From the NCBI GenBank assembly GCA_047975005.1, contig JBKECW010000075.1, forward strand, positions 19,181-83,180: a stretch of DNA of 64,000 nt, written 5' to 3'. The notes beneath the pieces are model-generated. The model had not been told where the DNA came from, searched no databases, and saw nothing but the letters and a program-made list of their open reading frames with translations. A program made the translations under genes and the position numbers. Source of the DNA: JBKEAJ01 sp047975005. GTDB lineage: Bacteria > Bacteroidota > Bacteroidia > Bacteroidales > Prolixibacteraceae. Position 1 is the stretch's first letter. Each line of letters opens with the position of its first letter. Shown piece after piece: positions 26,063 to 35,920 of the stretch.

Positions 26063-29000
26063 ATGACATTTAGAAAAGATACTAATACAAAAACATCGTT
26101 CTCGAAAGTAACAATTGGGATATCCTCTCCAGAGGAAATATTAGAACGTTCACATGGAGAAGTACTAAAACCCGAAACTGTAAACTACAGAACATATAAA
26201 CCAGAAAGAGACGGTTTATTTTGCGAACGTATATTCGGTCCTGTAAAGGATTACGAGTGTCACTGCGGAAAGTATAAGCGTATTAGATATAAAGGTATTG
26301 TGTGTGATAGATGTGGAGTCGAAGTTACCGAGAAAAAAGTTCGTAGGGACAGAATGGGACACATCTCATTGGTAGTTCCTGTTGCTCATATTTGGTACTT
26401 TAAATCACTTCCCAATAAAATTGGATATTTATTAGGGATTCCGACAAAGAAACTTGATACAATTGTGTATTATGAAAAGTACGTTGTAGTGAATCCTGGC
26501 ATACAAGCAGAGAACGGAGTTAAATGTTTAGACTTCCTTACAGAAGACGAGTATTTAGATATTATCGAATCTCTACCCAAAGAGAACCAATATTTGGACG
26601 ATGACGATCCAAATAAGTTTATCGCCCTAATGGGTGCCGAGGCTCTTTATGAATTGCTAAAGAGGGTAGATCTTGATAAACTTACACACGAGCTTAGGCA
26701 TAAAGCAAATGTGGAGACTTCTCAACAGCGTAAGAATGAGGCTCTTAAAAGGCTTCAGGTCGTTGAGTATTTTAGAGAGAGTCGGAATATAAACAAGCCT
26801 GAGTGGATGATTGTAAAAGTTGTTCCTGTCATTCCGCCAGAGTTGCGCCCTTTGGTGCCTCTTGATGGAGGAAGGTTTGCGACTTCTGATTTGAACGATT
26901 TGTATAGACGTGTTATCATCAGAAATAACAGACTAAAGAGGCTTATAGAAATTAAGGCTCCTGAGGTCATCCTAAGAAATGAGAAGAGGATGCTTCAAGA
27001 AGCAGTAGATTCGTTGTTCGACAACTCTCGTAAGTCTAACGCAGTCAAAACAGACAGCAACAGACCATTAAAGTCATTGAGTGACAGTCTGAAAGGGAAG
27101 CAGGGGCGTTTCCGTCAGAACTTATTAGGAAAACGTGTAGATTATTCTGCTCGTTCTGTCATTGTTGTTGGTCCATCATTAAAAGTTCATGAGTGTGGCT
27201 TGCCAAAAGATATGGCCGCAGAGCTTTATAAACCATTTGTAATAAGAAAGCTGATAGAGAGAGGTATTGTCAAGACAGTAAAGTCTGCAAAGAAAATTGT
27301 GGATAGGAGAGACCCTGTTATTTTTGACATACTAGAAAACGTGCTTAGAGCACATCCGGTATTGCTCAACAGGGCACCAACTCTACACCGCTTGTCTATC
27401 CAAGCTTTTCAGCCGGTACTTATTGAGGGTAAGGCAATTAGATTGCATCCTTTAGTTTGTTCTGGTTTTAATGCCGATTTTGACGGTGACCAGATGGCTG
27501 TACACTTGCCACTTGGCAATGCTGCTATATTGGAAGCACAGATGCTTATGTTGGCATCCCACAACCTATTAAATCCTGCTAATGGAGCACCTATTCAGGT
27601 ACCTTCTCAGGATATGATACTTGGTCTTTACTATATGACAAAAAGTCGGGTAGGAGCAAAGGGCGAGGGACTTAAATTTTATTCTCCGGAAGAGGCCATT
27701 ATTGCTTTTAATGAGAAGCAAGTTGAACTACATGCCGAGGTTGAAGTTAGATTGCAAGAGAGAAATATCGAAGAAAGCGATGTAACACCTTTCACACATA
27801 TCACAAAAACGACTGTAGGGCGAATACTGTTTAATCAGCATGTGCCCGAAGAGGCAGGTTATATAAATAGTGTTCTTACACAAAGAGCTTTGAGGGGTAT
27901 TATAGCTGACATCTTTAAGAAATGTGATAACGCTAGGACTGTTAAGTTCCTTGATGATATTAAAGATTTAGGATATCAAATGGCATATCGCGGAGGACTA
28001 TCCTTTAATCTTGGAGATGTTATTATTCCTGCAGACAAGAAAGATATAGTCGACAATGGATACTCTGATGTGGAAGGTATTATGAATAATTATAACTTGG
28101 GAGTAATCACTAACAACGAACGTTACAATCAGGTTATTGATGTTTGGACACATGCTAACTCTAGACTTACTCAATCGGTTATGAATACCTTGAGTAATGA
28201 CAAGCAAGGATTTAATTCTGTTTACATGATGTTGGATTCTGGAGCTAGGGGAAGTAAGGAACAAATACGTCAGCTGTGCGGAATGCGTGGTCTGATGGCT
28301 AAGCCTCAGAAGTCTGGTGCAACAACAGCTCAGATTATCGAGAATCCGATTTTATCGAACTTTAAGGAAGGTCTATCTGTACTAGAGTACTTTATCTCAA
28401 CACACGGAGCACGTAAGGGACTTGCCGATACGGCACTAAAGACCGCTGATGCTGGATATCTGACACGTCGACTTGTGGACGTATCTCAGGACGTAGTTGT
28501 CAATAATTTTGACTGTGGAACGCTACGCGGATTAAGCGTGTCATCTTTGAAAAATAACGAAGAAGAAATAGCATCATTGGAAGAGCGTATCGTAGGACGT
28601 TGCTCTGTCCATGATGTTAAAGATCCTGTCTCCGGAGAACTGTTAGTGAAATCAGGAGATGAGATTACAGATAAAATAGCGAAGAAAATTGACCAATCGC
28701 CTATAGAAACCGTAGAGGTACGTTCTGTACTTACATGCGAGGCAAAAGTTGGTATCTGTGCTAAGTGTTATGGACGCAATTTAGCGACAGGCCGCATGGT
28801 ACAGAAAGGAGAGTCTGTAGGAGTAATTGCAGCTCAATCAATAGGAGAGCCTGGTACGCAGCTTACACTTAGGACTTTCCACGTAGGAGGTATTGCCGGA
28901 AATATATCTACTCAATCTTCGCTTGTTTCTAAATATCCGGGTATCGTAGAAATTGACGAATTGAAGTCTGTTTCGTGGAAGAATGATACAGGCAAGAAGA

Positions 29001-30325
29001 TTGATATTGTTACAAGCCGTCTTGCCGAATTGAGAGTTGTAGACAAGACTACAGGTATAAATGTTTACACCAATCATATTCCATACGGAGCTCACTTATT
29101 TGTTAAGAATGGAGCCGAGGTAACAAAAGGCGAATTACTTTGCGAATGGGATCCATACAATGGCGTAATAGTCTCAGAATACAGAGGTAAAGTTCAGTTT
29201 GAGAACTTAATTGAAGGGGTTACGTTTAGAGCGGATACTGATGATCAGACAGGTCTGAGCGAAATTGTTATTATTGAGACGAGAGATAAAAACAAGAATC
29301 CGGTTCTACGTATTCTTGATGATAAAGGTGAGTTGATACGTTCATACAACCTACCTGTTGGAGGTCACGTTTCTGTAAGCGAGGGAAAAGTAGTAAACGA
29401 AGGAGATATACTTGTAAAAATACCACGTTCTTCGGGTAAAGCAAGTGACATTACGGGTGGTCTTCCCCGTGTTACTGAATTATTCGAGGCTCGAAATCCA
29501 TCTAATCCAGCAGTTGTATCAGAGATTGATGGAGAGGTTAGCTTTGGAAAAATAAAAAGAGGTAACCGTGAGATAATCGTAACTTCAAGACGAGGAGATA
29601 TAAAGAAGTATCTAGTTCCTTTATCTCGACAGATATTGGTTCAGGAGTCTGATTATGTAAAAGCAGGCACGTCGTTATCTGATGGTTCTATTACGCCAGC
29701 AGATATTCTTCTAATCCAAGGACCGACAGCTGTACAAGAGTTTATTGTAAACGAGGTGCAAGACGTATATCGCTTGCAAGGAGTGAAGATTAACGATAAG
29801 CATTTTGAGGTTATTGTTCGTCAAATGATGCGTAAAGTTGTTATTGAGGATCCGGGAGACACTCGTTTTCTTGAGAAGCAAATTGTTGACAAGCAAGACT
29901 TCTTACAAGAGAATGACTGGATGTATGGAAAGAAATATATTGAGGATGCCGGCGATTCCAAAAACTTTATGGCTGGTCAGATTGTTACAGCTAGAAAGCT
30001 AAGAGAAGAAAATTCTCTTTTGAAGAGAAAAGACCTTAAGATTGTTCAGACAAGAGATGTTGTGCCTGCCACGTCATCGCAGATTTTGCAAGGAATTACA
30101 AAGGCAGCCTTACAGACTAAGAGTTGGTTATCGGCAGCATCGTTCCAAGAAACAACAAAAGTTCTCAACGAAGCAGCAATACAAGGCAAGGTCGACCATC
30201 TGGACGGATTGAAAGAAAATGTGATTTGTGGACATTTAATCCCTGCAGGAACAGGTCTGAATGAGTACAAAAATATAATTGTAGGCTCCCAAGAAGAGTT
30301 TGACAAATTGAAGAAGGAAAAGTAA
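26063..30325 (+). CDS. rpoC: DNA-directed RNA polymerase subunit beta'
   Basis: 1420-aa catalytic subunit. The N-terminal zinc ribbon has CHCGKYKRIRYKGIVCDRCG. The Mg-binding active-site loop NADFDGDQM lies near residues 470-478. A second zinc cluster has CEAKVGICAKCYG. The trigger-loop region follows with QSIGEPGTQLTLRTFH. It starts 51 bases after rpoB and is followed after 19 bases by the DUF3467 gene. Confidence 0.98.
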   Translation: MTFRKDTNTKTSFSKVTIGISSPEEILERSHGEVLKPETVNYRTYKPERDGLFCERIFGPVKDYECHCGKYKRIRYKGIVCDRCGVEVTEKKVRRDRMGHISLVVPVAHIWYFKSLPNKIGYLLGIPTKKLDTIVYYEKYVVVNPGIQAENGVKCLDFLTEDEYLDIIESLPKENQYLDDDDPNKFIALMGAEALYELLKRVDLDKLTHELRHKANVETSQQRKNEALKRLQVVEYFRESRNINKPEWMIVKVVPVIPPELRPLVPLDGGRFATSDLNDLYRRVIIRNNRLKRLIEIKAPEVILRNEKRMLQEAVDSLFDNSRKSNAVKTDSNRPLKSLSDSLKGKQGRFRQNLLGKRVDYSARSVIVVGPSLKVHECGLPKDMAAELYKPFVIRKLIERGIVKTVKSAKKIVDRRDPVIFDILENVLRAHPVLLNRAPTLHRLSIQAFQPVLIEGKAIRLHPLVCSGFNADFDGDQMAVHLPLGNAAILEAQMLMLASHNLLNPANGAPIQVPSQDMILGLYYMTKSRVGAKGEGLKFYSPEEAIIAFNEKQVELHAEVEVRLQERNIEESDVTPFTHITKTTVGRILFNQHVPEEAGYINSVLTQRALRGIIADIFKKCDNARTVKFLDDIKDLGYQMAYRGGLSFNLGDVIIPADKKDIVDNGYSDVEGIMNNYNLGVITNNERYNQVIDVWTHANSRLTQSVMNTLSNDKQGFNSVYMMLDSGARGSKEQIRQLCGMRGLMAKPQKSGATTAQIIENPILSNFKEGLSVLEYFISTHGARKGLADTALKTADAGYLTRRLVDVSQDVVVNNFDCGTLRGLSVSSLKNNEEEIASLEERIVGRCSVHDVKDPVSGELLVKSGDEITDKIAKKIDQSPIETVEVRSVLTCEAKVGICAKCYGRNLATGRMVQKGESVGVIAAQSIGEPGTQLTLRTFHVGGIAGNISTQSSLVSKYPGIVEIDELKSVSWKNDTGKKIDIVTSRLAELRVVDKTTGINVYTNHIPYGAHLFVKNGAEVTKGELLCEWDPYNGVIVSEYRGKVQFENLIEGVTFRADTDDQTGLSEIVIIETRDKNKNPVLRILDDKGELIRSYNLPVGGHVSVSEGKVVNEGDILVKIPRSSGKASDITGGLPRVTELFEARNPSNPAVVSEIDGEVSFGKIKRGNREIIVTSRRGDIKKYLVPLSRQILVQESDYVKAGTSLSDGSITPADILLIQGPTAVQEFIVNEVQDVYRLQGVKINDKHFEVIVRQMMRKVVIEDPGDTRFLEKQIVDKQDFLQENDWMYGKKYIEDAGDSKNFMAGQIVTARKLREENSLLKRKDLKIVQTRDVVPATSSQILQGITKAALQTKSWLSAASFQETTKVLNEAAIQGKVDHLDGLKENVICGHLIPAGTGLNEYKNIIVGSQEEFDKLKKEK

Positions 30326-30344
30326 GACATTAAAGTATTCAATT

Positions 30345-30689
30345 ATGAACAGCAGTAATGATACTCTAAATGATAATATTCAGAATAACCAACAGAATAT
30401 TAACATAGAACTGGGTGAGGATATGGCGCAAGGCACATATGCAAATTTGGCAATCATAGCTCACTCTGCTTCAGAATTTGTGATTGATTATGTGCGATTG
30501 ATGCCTGGAGTAACAAAAGCAAAGGTCAAATCTAGAATTATTATGACTCCCGAGAATGCAAAGAGTCTATACTTGAGTTTAGGTGAGAATATTCAGAGAT
30601 ACGAACAGCAGTTTTCTCCGATTAATATCAATGGACGTTCTAATAATGCCGGACATAAGGGATTCATTGATAACTTGCCACAGGCATAG
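30345..30689 (+). CDS. DUF3467 protein, rpoC-linked
   Basis: 114 aa. It contains INIELGEDMAQGTYANLAII, HSASEFVIDYVRLMPG, and MTPENAKSLYLSLGENI, which I recognise as DUF3467, a small beta-rich family often encoded directly after rpoC in Bacteroidota. No function is established; the position suggests a transcription-linked or ribosome-linked role, which is inference. An Asn/Gln-rich N-terminus (1-20) precedes the domain and a terminator follows. Confidence 0.88.
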   Translation: MNSSNDTLNDNIQNNQQNINIELGEDMAQGTYANLAIIAHSASEFVIDYVRLMPGVTKAKVKSRIIMTPENAKSLYLSLGENIQRYEQQFSPININGRSNNAGHKGFIDNLPQA

Positions 30690-30718
30690 TAATGTTTGGC
30701 TCCTATTGAAGATTAAGT

Positions 30719-30750
30719 AGCTCCTGTATTCTTTGCGGGAGCTGTTTTTT
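30719..30750 (+). terminator. terminator of the rpoBC operon
   Basis: AGCTCCTG pairs with CGGGAGCT (one G-T) across nine bases, followed by G and six T. Confidence 0.88.
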
Positions 30751-30781
30751 ATTTTAAAGAGAGTGTAAAAAAGATAAAGAC

Positions 30782-31777
30782 ATGAATAATAAGACTAAGA
30801 GAAAAATTAATAAAATTGGCATTTTGACTTCAGGAGGAGATGCCCCCGGTATGAATGCAGCAATAAGGTCAGTTACACGTAGTGCAATAAAGAAAGGAAT
30901 AAAGGTTATAGGTATCAGAAGAGGCTACCAAGGAATGATAGAAGGAGATTTTACCACATTGAGTACACGAAGTGTTAGCGGTATTCTTCATCAGGGAGGT
31001 ACAATTTTAAAAACAGCCAGATGTAATGATTTTCGCACAGTCGAAGGACGAACTAAGGCATACGACAACCTGAAACTTCATGGTATTGATGCACTTGTGG
31101 TAATAGGTGGAGACGGAACTTTTACCGGAGCGCAGTTATTCACGCAAGAGACTGATATCCCGACAGTAGGAATGCCCGGCACTATTGATAATGACATGTA
31201 TGGTACAGATTACACAATAGGACACGATACTGCCTTAAACACAGCAGTCGAAGCAATTGACAAACTAAAAGATACAGCACGTTCGCATGGGCGCATATTT
31301 ATAGTAGAAGTGATGGGCAATGATGCCGGTGATTTAGCTCTTTATAGTGGGATTGCTTGTGGTGCCGAGGCTATCCTAATACCAGAGGTTGATGAAGATG
31401 ATGATCTAGATAGATTTATAAGAAAAGGCATTAAGAAAAAGGAGACTAGTGGCATTATTGTCGTAGCTGAGGGCGATGAGCACGGAGGTGCTATTGCCGT
31501 AGCAGAGCGCGTAAAAAAGGAAAATCCAAAATTAGAGGTTCGCGTTTCAATCTTAGGACATATGCAACGAGGAGGTAATCCTACAGCTATAGATAGAATA
31601 ATGGCAACAAGAATGGGTGTTGGAGCCGTAGATGCACTCCTAGATGATCAGAAAAGTATTATGGTTGGAATAAAAGACGGAGAGATTGTACATGTGCCAT
31701 TCAATAAATGCGTTAAAGGCAAAAGAGAGTTCCCGATGGATCTTTACGAAATGAATAAAGAAGTAGTAGGAGAATAA
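30782..31777 (+). CDS. pfkA: ATP-dependent 6-phosphofructokinase
   Basis: 331-aa PFK-A family glycolytic enzyme converting fructose-6-phosphate to fructose-1,6-bisphosphate. It has ILTSGGDAPGMNAAIR, VIGGDGTFTGAQ and MPGTIDNDMYGTDYTIG, whose TIDND Asp is the catalytic base. LGHMQRGGNPTAIDR lines the substrate site. The GGDGT motif with Gly after Asp is the ATP-type, not the pyrophosphate-type. The PPIase gene follows at 10 bases. Confidence 0.96.
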   Translation: MNNKTKRKINKIGILTSGGDAPGMNAAIRSVTRSAIKKGIKVIGIRRGYQGMIEGDFTTLSTRSVSGILHQGGTILKTARCNDFRTVEGRTKAYDNLKLHGIDALVVIGGDGTFTGAQLFTQETDIPTVGMPGTIDNDMYGTDYTIGHDTALNTAVEAIDKLKDTARSHGRIFIVEVMGNDAGDLALYSGIACGAEAILIPEVDEDDDLDRFIRKGIKKKETSGIIVVAEGDEHGGAIAVAERVKKENPKLEVRVSILGHMQRGGNPTAIDRIMATRMGVGAVDALLDDQKSIMVGIKDGEIVHVPFNKCVKGKREFPMDLYEMNKEVVGE

Positions 31778-31787
31778 AAAAAACAAG

Positions 31788-32738
31788 ATGGAAGGAATAT
31801 TTGCAAAAATTGACACGCCGAAAGGAGTGATATTAATAGAGTTGGAGTACGATAAGACTCCATTAACGGTAGCTAATTTTATCGGTTTGGCCGAAGGACA
31901 ATTAGAAAATTCGTCCAAACCACAGGGTGAGCCGTACTATGATGGTTTAAATTTTCATAGGGTAATAAGCGTCGCTAATGGCGACGGACAAGATTTTATG
32001 ATACAAGGTGGTTGTCCACAAGGAAGTGGAACCGGAGATCCGGGCTACAAATTCAGAGACGAATTTCATAAGGATTTAAAACATAGCGTGCCAGGTATAT
32101 TATCCATGGCAAATTCGGGTCCAGCCACTAATGGAAGCCAATTTTTTATAACACACGTACCTACGCCTTGGCTTGATGGCAAGCATACAGTGTTTGGTAA
32201 AGTTGTTGAAGGCATGGATGTGGTAATGAAAATACTGCAAGGAGATAAGATAAATTCAATAACAATATTGAGGGAAGGAGATGCCGCCGAGGCCTTTGAA
32301 GCAAAGACAATATTTGAGACCGAAATAAAGGCTATTGCGGACAGAGAAAAACAAGAGATAGAAAGAGCAGAGAAAGAGATGGATAATCTTTCTCAGGGCT
32401 ATGAGAAATCACCTTCTGGACTTAGATACAAAATATTACAAGTCGGAGATGGCGAACAAGCGAAAGCAGGACAAACCGTCAAAGTTCATTACCAAGGCAA
32501 ACTTGGAGATGGTACACTTTTCGATTCTTCTTATAAAAGAGATCGCCCGATAGAGTTCCCTCTAGGGGCAGGTCATGTTATAAGCGGTTGGGACGAGGGT
32601 ATATCTTTGTTAAAGGTTGGTGACAAGGCTCAGTTTGTTATTCCTCCCCACTTAGGGTATGGAGCTGCTGGTGCTGGTGGAGTTATTCCTCCCAACTCCG
32701 TTCTAGTATTCGACGTCGAACTTCTTGCTGTTAAATAG
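31788..32738 (+). CDS. cyclophilin-FKBP fusion peptidyl-prolyl isomerase
   Basis: 316 aa with two unrelated proline isomerase folds in one chain. Residues about 1-165 are a cyclophilin (FHRVI, FMIQGGCPQGSGTGDPGY, MANSGPATNGSQFFI, LDGKHTVFGKVVEGMDV). A charged, probably helical linker spans about 170-203. Residues about 210-316 are an FKBP (VKVHYQGKLGDGTLFDSSY, GWDEGISLLKVGDKAQFVIP, GVIPPNSVLVFDVELL). No signal peptide, so cytosolic. Dual-family immunophilins of this type have been described in a few Flavobacteria-like bacteria. It sits 10 bases after pfkA and before a terminator. Confidence 0.93.
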   Translation: MEGIFAKIDTPKGVILIELEYDKTPLTVANFIGLAEGQLENSSKPQGEPYYDGLNFHRVISVANGDGQDFMIQGGCPQGSGTGDPGYKFRDEFHKDLKHSVPGILSMANSGPATNGSQFFITHVPTPWLDGKHTVFGKVVEGMDVVMKILQGDKINSITILREGDAAEAFEAKTIFETEIKAIADREKQEIERAEKEMDNLSQGYEKSPSGLRYKILQVGDGEQAKAGQTVKVHYQGKLGDGTLFDSSYKRDRPIEFPLGAGHVISGWDEGISLLKVGDKAQFVIPPHLGYGAAGAGGVIPPNSVLVFDVELLAVK

Positions 32739-32759
32739 AATAAAAATAATTATATTAGA

Positions 32760-32792
32760 GGCTCAATTGCAAATGCAGTTGAGCCATTTTTA
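32760..32792 (+). terminator. terminator after pfkA-PPIase
   Basis: GGCTCAATTGC pairs with GCAGTTGAGCC (one T-G pair) across AAAT, then ATTTTTATTA. It ends 19 bases before priA, so priA must have its own start signal or be read through. Confidence 0.9.
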
Positions 32793-32811
32793 TTAAAAGC
32801 AATTAGTCTTG

Positions 32812-35274
32812 ATGACCAAGTTGGCCGACATAATAATCCCTTTGTCACTAAGCCGTTTGTATACTTACGAACTGTCAGACAAACAAATTAGCATAGCAAA
32901 GGCTGGGCAGAGAGTCGTTGTGCAGTTGGGGCAAAAGAAGTTGTATGTAGGAGTAATTTTCTCCCTTCGAGAAAGAGATAAAGCGGACTTGACAGAATAC
33001 AAGCAAATTATTGATGTTATAGATGTCGAGCCTATCGTCAATGCCAAACAAATGCAATTTTGGAAGTGGATTTCCGATTATTATTGTTGCTCCTTGGGCG
33101 AAACAATGCGAGTAGCACTCCCTTCGGGCCTAAAGATGGAGAGCAAATCACGGCTTTATGCTAACGATACATTTACAGCAAGCAATACATTATCTGCTCA
33201 AGAAAAAGCTTTATGGCTGATAGTGTCTAACTGTCAAGGTCTAACCTTGCTAGATTTAGAGGCGCAGTACCCTAAGGGATTTACTGCCTCGATAATTAAA
33301 ATATTGATAGAAAAAGAGGCGGTCTACCTTCAAGAGACAATGAGCAGCGGTGTAGAGGCACGCAAAGTACAGGTTGTTAAATTTGGAGATAAGATTCGTA
33401 GTGAAAAAGACATTGATGATGTCTTAAATTCATTAAGACGAGCCCCTCGTCAGAAAACAGTATTTGAGTTGTTCGTTTATCTACTAAATGAAAGAAATAC
33501 AAAATACATTCCTAGAAGAGAACTCCTTGAGATATCTAAGTGTAGTAGTGCAATACTGAGAAATCTAGAGACTCAGAATTATTTGGCACAGCAAACTATA
33601 GACTATTGGGATACCATACAGACAAGGCGCAAAGAAGATATGGTGTTAATGGATTTATCATATTCTCAGAATGAGGCACTGATGAATATAAGAATGTCTT
33701 TTGAAAAGAAATCTGTAACACTGCTCAAAGGAGTAACTTCGAGTGGAAAAACAGAAGTATATACCCACCTTATAAAAGAGTATATTGATAAGGGAAAGCA
33801 AGTACTTTATTTTCTTCCCGAGATAGCACTTACTACACAAATAGTTGTGCGTTTAAAACAATTGTTTGGGAAAAAGGTCGGTGTCTACCACTCACGCTTT
33901 GTAGATTCTGACCGGATTGCTATATGGAAGGAGGTCTCCAAACCTTTAGACCATAGTCGATTGGATATTGTTGTCGGTACGCGGTCGTCAATTTTCTTAC
34001 CTTTCAATGATTTAGGATTAATAATAATTGACGAGGAGCATGACCCCAGTTATAAGCAACAAGACCCAGCGCCGCGCTACAATGCTCGCGATGCTGCAAT
34101 TGTCCTCGCAAAACAGTATGGAGCAAAAGTGATTTTAGGGACGGCAAGCCCATCATTTGAGACATTCGCAAATGCACAATGTGGTAAGTATGGCTTTGTC
34201 GAACTAAACGAACGCTACAAAGGAGTAGAGTTACCAGAAATTCTAATTGCAGATTTAAAGAGAGCATATAAACGCCGACAAGTGAAAGCTCATTTGTCTC
34301 CAGAATTGTATGATGCCGTTACCAATGCCTTAGATAGGGGTAAACAAGCAATCTTGTTTCAAAATAGAAGAGGATACTCATTGTTTTTCCAGTGCGGAAG
34401 TTGCGGGTGGATTCCGAAATGCAAAAATTGTGATGTTAGCCTGACTTATCACAAAGGCAGAAACAAGTTAGTGTGCCACTATTGTGGAAAGACTGAAGCT
34501 GTATTGCATAAATGTTTATCATGTGGAGAGCAGGTCAAGATGTTTGGCTTTGGAACCGAGAAAATAGAACATGAGATTAAAGAGCTATTTCCTGAGCGTA
34601 CAGTAGAACGAATAGATATGGATATTTCAGGCTCCAAGGCTAGACTGAATCGAATCATAGAAGATTTTTCGGCAGGGAAAATCGACATATTGATAGGAAC
34701 TCAGATGATTGCAAAAGGTCTTGATTTTAGCCATGTGCAAGTGGTCGGAGTTTTAAATGCAGACGCATCGCTGAACTTGCCAGACTTTCGCTCCTTAGAA
34801 AGGACATATCAACTTATAACGCAGGTTAGTGGTAGGGCTGGTCGTCGAGACCAACGGGGGACGGTCGTTATTCAAACAATGCAACCCGAACACCCTATAT
34901 TTACACATCTCAAGAATGACAATTTTGATGCGTTCTATGTAGAGCAAATGTTGGAGCGAAGGATGTTTTCCTATCCTCCTTACTTTAGAATGATAAAAGT
35001 TATAATGAGAAGTAAGGATTTTAAGGTGTTGAATATATTTGCAGATGCTATAGCAGATAATTTGCGAGCTTCTCTATCCTGTATTGTGTTGGGCCCAGAA
35101 TATTCTATAGTATCGAGGGTTCAGCTGTATTATAGAAAAGAAATCTGGCTAAAAGCAGCAAAAAATGAGAATATCGAGAAAATAAAAAGTATAGTTTTAG
35201 AGAGCCTAAATACAGTAAAACGAGAGAAAGGTTTCTCTACGATATTAACCCACCTCGATATAGACCCTTATTGA
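32812..35274 (+). CDS. priA: primosomal replication helicase PriA
   Basis: 820-aa 3'-to-5' helicase that restarts stalled forks. An N-terminal DNA-binding domain occupies about 1-110 and a winged-helix region about 115-270. The helicase core has Walker A GVTSSGKTE at about 307-315 and the DEEH box at about 406-409. Cysteine pairs in CGSCGWIPKCKNC and CHYCGKTEAVLHKCLSCG bind two zinc ions. The second helicase lobe has QMIAKGLDF and QVSGRAGR. ATG at 32812 is chosen over an adjacent TTG at 32809. Confidence 0.97.
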   Translation: MTKLADIIIPLSLSRLYTYELSDKQISIAKAGQRVVVQLGQKKLYVGVIFSLRERDKADLTEYKQIIDVIDVEPIVNAKQMQFWKWISDYYCCSLGETMRVALPSGLKMESKSRLYANDTFTASNTLSAQEKALWLIVSNCQGLTLLDLEAQYPKGFTASIIKILIEKEAVYLQETMSSGVEARKVQVVKFGDKIRSEKDIDDVLNSLRRAPRQKTVFELFVYLLNERNTKYIPRRELLEISKCSSAILRNLETQNYLAQQTIDYWDTIQTRRKEDMVLMDLSYSQNEALMNIRMSFEKKSVTLLKGVTSSGKTEVYTHLIKEYIDKGKQVLYFLPEIALTTQIVVRLKQLFGKKVGVYHSRFVDSDRIAIWKEVSKPLDHSRLDIVVGTRSSIFLPFNDLGLIIIDEEHDPSYKQQDPAPRYNARDAAIVLAKQYGAKVILGTASPSFETFANAQCGKYGFVELNERYKGVELPEILIADLKRAYKRRQVKAHLSPELYDAVTNALDRGKQAILFQNRRGYSLFFQCGSCGWIPKCKNCDVSLTYHKGRNKLVCHYCGKTEAVLHKCLSCGEQVKMFGFGTEKIEHEIKELFPERTVERIDMDISGSKARLNRIIEDFSAGKIDILIGTQMIAKGLDFSHVQVVGVLNADASLNLPDFRSLERTYQLITQVSGRAGRRDQRGTVVIQTMQPEHPIFTHLKNDNFDAFYVEQMLERRMFSYPPYFRMIKVIMRSKDFKVLNIFADAIADNLRASLSCIVLGPEYSIVSRVQLYYRKEIWLKAAKNENIEKIKSIVLESLNTVKREKGFSTILTHLDIDPY

Positions 35275-35382
35275 AAGCTGATAGAATATTGCTGGTATCT
35301 AGGAGTGTAGAGTAGTGAGATTGACTGACAGTTTGGAGTCAACATTTTTATACTAAAACGTAGTTTACTCTGTCGCTTGCAC

Positions 35383-35557
35383 TTGACATATCCCATAATT
35401 ATTTTTGCTATCTTTGCGACAGTAAATATACCGTGCCGTAATAGCCTGAGGTTGATAGCCGGACTGTAAACTTGTAAGTATATAGCTTTAGCGACTGCTG
35501 TCATTTTTTGCAATAAATAAGCACGAATAATAAAATCAGTAATGAGATATAAGCGAT
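35383..35557 (+). promoter_or_regulatory. promoter and long, possibly structured leader of the TauE/SafE gene
   Basis: TTG at 35383-35385 and TATCTTTG at 35409-35416 with a 23-base spacer, slightly long. Initiation near 35423 leaves about 135 bases before the ATG. ATATAC (35426-35431) can pair with GTATAT (35478-35483), enclosing smaller GC-rich pairings. A T-run (TTTTTT, 35504-35509) follows. The arrangement would suit a cis-regulatory RNA, but I recognise no known riboswitch class. Confidence 0.4.
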
Positions 35558-35920
35558 ATGAATGACATATTAATAGTAATACTAATAGGCTTACTTGCTG
35601 GATTGTTAGGCGGTACACTTGGTATAGGAGGAGGCATACTTGTAATACCGGCTCTTGTAATGTTAATGGGTTTCTCGCAGCACGAGGCACAAGGCACTTC
35701 TATTGCCTTTATGATTCCACCCATCAGCTTATTGGCAGCTTATAATTATTGGAAAAGTGGATATGTCAATATTACTTATGCCGCAATAATAGCAACATGT
35801 TTCTTTGTGGGCTCTTATTTCGGATCACAAGTTGCAATATCGCTGCCAGAGGCTACGATGAAAAGAGTCTTTGGTGTTTTTATGCTTTTAGCCTCATTGA
35901 AATACATATTTGGGAAATGA
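35558..35920 (+). CDS. half-length TauE/SafE-family permease
   Basis: 120 aa with four hydrophobic segments. GLLAGLLGGTLGIGGGILVIPALVM is the family's N-terminal signature with its glycine-rich loop, and a HEAQGTS turn follows. Full TauE/SafE proteins are about 250 aa with two such repeats; this has only one, so it would have to work as a dimer. The family exports sulfite, sulfoacetate and related anions, but the substrate is unknown. The frame is intact to a normal stop codon that overlaps the next gene's start (ATGA), so this does not look like a truncation. Confidence 0.85.
   Translation: MNDILIVILIGLLAGLLGGTLGIGGGILVIPALVMLMGFSQHEAQGTSIAFMIPPISLLAAYNYWKSGYVNITYAAIIATCFFVGSYFGSQVAISLPEATMKRVFGVFMLLASLKYIFGK

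Noticed and set aside
35268..35690. 140-residue minus-strand frame across the TauE leader
   Set aside because: It covers the promoter and the start of the TauE gene and has no recognisable features; treated as chance.
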